From contig JAJYZN010000056.1 in assembly GCA_021799915.1 (NCBI GenBank), positions 1 to 14,466 of the forward strand: DNA of 14,466 nucleotides, written 5' to 3'. The number at the start of each line of letters is the position of its first letter. Positions within the stretch are counted from its first letter, which is position 1. Position numbers and translations under genes: made by a program. Of the stretch, positions 13,539-14,466 are shown piece by piece. The notes under the pieces were generated by a model. It saw only the letters and a program-made list of their open reading frames with translations, made no database searches and was not told the origin of the DNA. The DNA is from Actinomycetes bacterium (GTDB lineage: Bacteria > Actinomycetota > Acidimicrobiia > Acidimicrobiales > RAAP-2).

Positions 13539-14466
13539 CCGTCACCTCACCCCAAGGCGAGCGATACATCGTCATCTCGGCGGATTGCCATGCGGGCGCG
13601 AGCATCGACGACTACAGAGACTTCCTCGAGGCGGAGTACAGGGACGAATTCGACTCGTGGCGGGAGGCATACCGCAACCCCTTCCAGGACTTGAAAGGGG
13701 ATCGCGGCTCTCGCAACTGGGACTCCGAGCGCAGGACCGCAGACCTGGAATCCGATGGTGTCGTGGGAGAGGTGATCTTTCCCAACACCGTTCCGCCGTT
13801 CTTTCCGACCGGAGCCGTCGTCGCACGACCTCCGAGCCCCGAGGAGTACCGGCTTCGCCGGGCAGGTGTGCGAGCGCACAATCGCTGGTTGGCGCAGTGG
13901 TGTGCCGAACAGCCGGATCGCCGGGCCGGCGTGGCTCAGATCTTCTTGAACGACATCGACGACGCGGTCGAAGACGTGCACTTCGCCGCCGAGAACGGCC
14001 TGAGAGGGGGGATCTTGCTCCCGGCCGTACCCCCCGACGCTCCCTGGCTCGAACCGCTGTACTCCCCGGCCTACGACCGCCTGTGGCAGGTCTGTGAGGA
14101 CTTGGGGGTGGTGGTGAACCATCACTCGGGCGGGGGAACTCCCGACTACGGCGCCTACCCGGCTGCCAGCATCATCTGGCTCGCCGAGACCGCGTTCTTC
14201 TCGCGGCGTGCGCTCACCCACCTCATCGCCGGTGGCGTGTTCGACCGATTCCCCAAACTGCGGTTCGTCATGACCGAGCAAGGGGGGTCATGGGTCCCGC
14301 CGGCGCTCTCGATGCTCGACGTCTTCTACTCGCAGATCTCGCCCTCGGGTCGCTTCGGTGAGCTGGCCGTCCCCCGTGAAGCGATGCTCGAGCTGCTGCC
14401 CTCCGAGTACTTCGCCCGGAACTGTGCGGTGGCGGTGAGCTTCCCCAGCCCCAAGGATGCGCGTGC
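13535..14466 (+). CDS. Amidohydrolase_2 family metal-dependent hydrolase (3' truncated by window)
   Basis: The frame runs open from ATG 13535 to the right edge, giving 310 residues without the C-terminus. Metal-ligand motifs are ISADCHAGA (D17, H19) and VVNHHSGGGT (H196/H197), and FVMTEQGGSW (E248) matches the family's late-barrel segment. The final D-containing motif may lie beyond the window. The N-terminal DYRDFLEAEYRDEFDSW region is seen in long actinobacterial amidohydrolase_2 proteins. It is a paralogue of the enzyme at 11609-12811, divergent at sequence level, sharing the barrel layout but not the N-terminal insert. It is co-transcribed with MarR, so its expression is probably autoregulated with the repressor. 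The reaction (decarboxylation or C-N/C-C hydrolysis) is not determinable. Confidence 0.85.
   Translation, partial: MTVTSPQGERYIVISADCHAGASIDDYRDFLEAEYRDEFDSWREAYRNPFQDLKGDRGSRNWDSERRTADLESDGVVGEVIFPNTVPPFFPTGAVVARPPSPEEYRLRRAGVRAHNRWLAQWCAEQPDRRAGVAQIFLNDIDDAVEDVHFAAENGLRGGILLPAVPPDAPWLEPLYSPAYDRLWQVCEDLGVVVNHHSGGGTPDYGAYPAASIIWLAETAFFSRRALTHLIAGGVFDRFPKLRFVMTEQGGSWVPPALSMLDVFYSQISPSGRFGELAVPREAMLELLPSEYFARNCAVAVSFPSPKDAR

Noticed and set aside
13547..14281. 244-codon minus-strand frame opposite the second amidohydrolase
   Set aside because: The plus-strand frame from 13535 is open to the window edge with a strong ribosome binding site, ATGA coupling and metal-ligand motifs; this one has none.

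Overview
The window is high-GC DNA, probably from an actinobacterium of the Acidimicrobiia type. That assignment is an inference. It rests on the GC-rich third codon positions, the [15 protein letters not shown] tandem-repeat protein at the left edge, a family I associate with that class, and several genes whose start codon lies 5-7 nt after a -10-like hexamer with no Shine-Dalgarno, as expected for leaderless transcripts.

Layout, left to right: (1) 1-236, the 3' end of a 42-residue tandem-repeat protein. (2) 348-1121 (+), a NagB-type glucosamine-6-phosphate deaminase family enzyme. (3) 1165-2253 (-), a dienelactone-hydrolase/acetyl-xylan-esterase-like alpha/beta hydrolase. It is convergent with the deaminase and divergent from (4) 2481-3332 (+), a TauD/TfdA-type Fe(II)/2-oxoglutarate dioxygenase. 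(5) 3368-10126 (-), a four-gene operon for a branched-chain-amino-acid-type (LIV/HAAT) ABC importer, transcribed from high to low coordinate: an MFS transporter fused to the LivF ATPase, a fused LivH-LivM permease, the LivG ATPase and a membrane-anchored or secreted solute-binding protein. (6) 10261-11166 (+), a 3-hydroxyisobutyrate-dehydrogenase-family oxidoreductase, divergent from the transporter. (7) 11229-12811 (-), a carboxymuconolactone-decarboxylase-family protein translationally coupled to an amidohydrolase_2/ACMSD-type metal enzyme. (8) 12942-14466 (+), a MarR regulator translationally coupled to a second amidohydrolase_2 enzyme that runs off the right edge.

Genes 3-8 read as a catabolic uptake-and-degradation neighbourhood: a solute importer surrounded by hydrolase, dioxygenase, beta-hydroxyacid dehydrogenase, amidohydrolase/decarboxylase and CMD functions. 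The substrate cannot be read from sequence; a carboxylated or aromatic small molecule is the natural guess. The MarR protein is the only transcription factor seen. A 15-bp palindrome overlaps the -35 of its own promoter and sits inside the divergent promoter region, so it probably controls both amidohydrolase arms.

The most unusual object is the MFS-LivF fusion. A full 12-helix secondary transporter and an ABC nucleotide-binding domain are encoded in one uninterrupted frame, inside an operon where the two permease subunits are also fused. The whole LIV importer is thereby condensed to four polypeptides. No gap between genes exceeds 300 bases. No CRISPR, IS element, complete tRNA or rRNA was seen.
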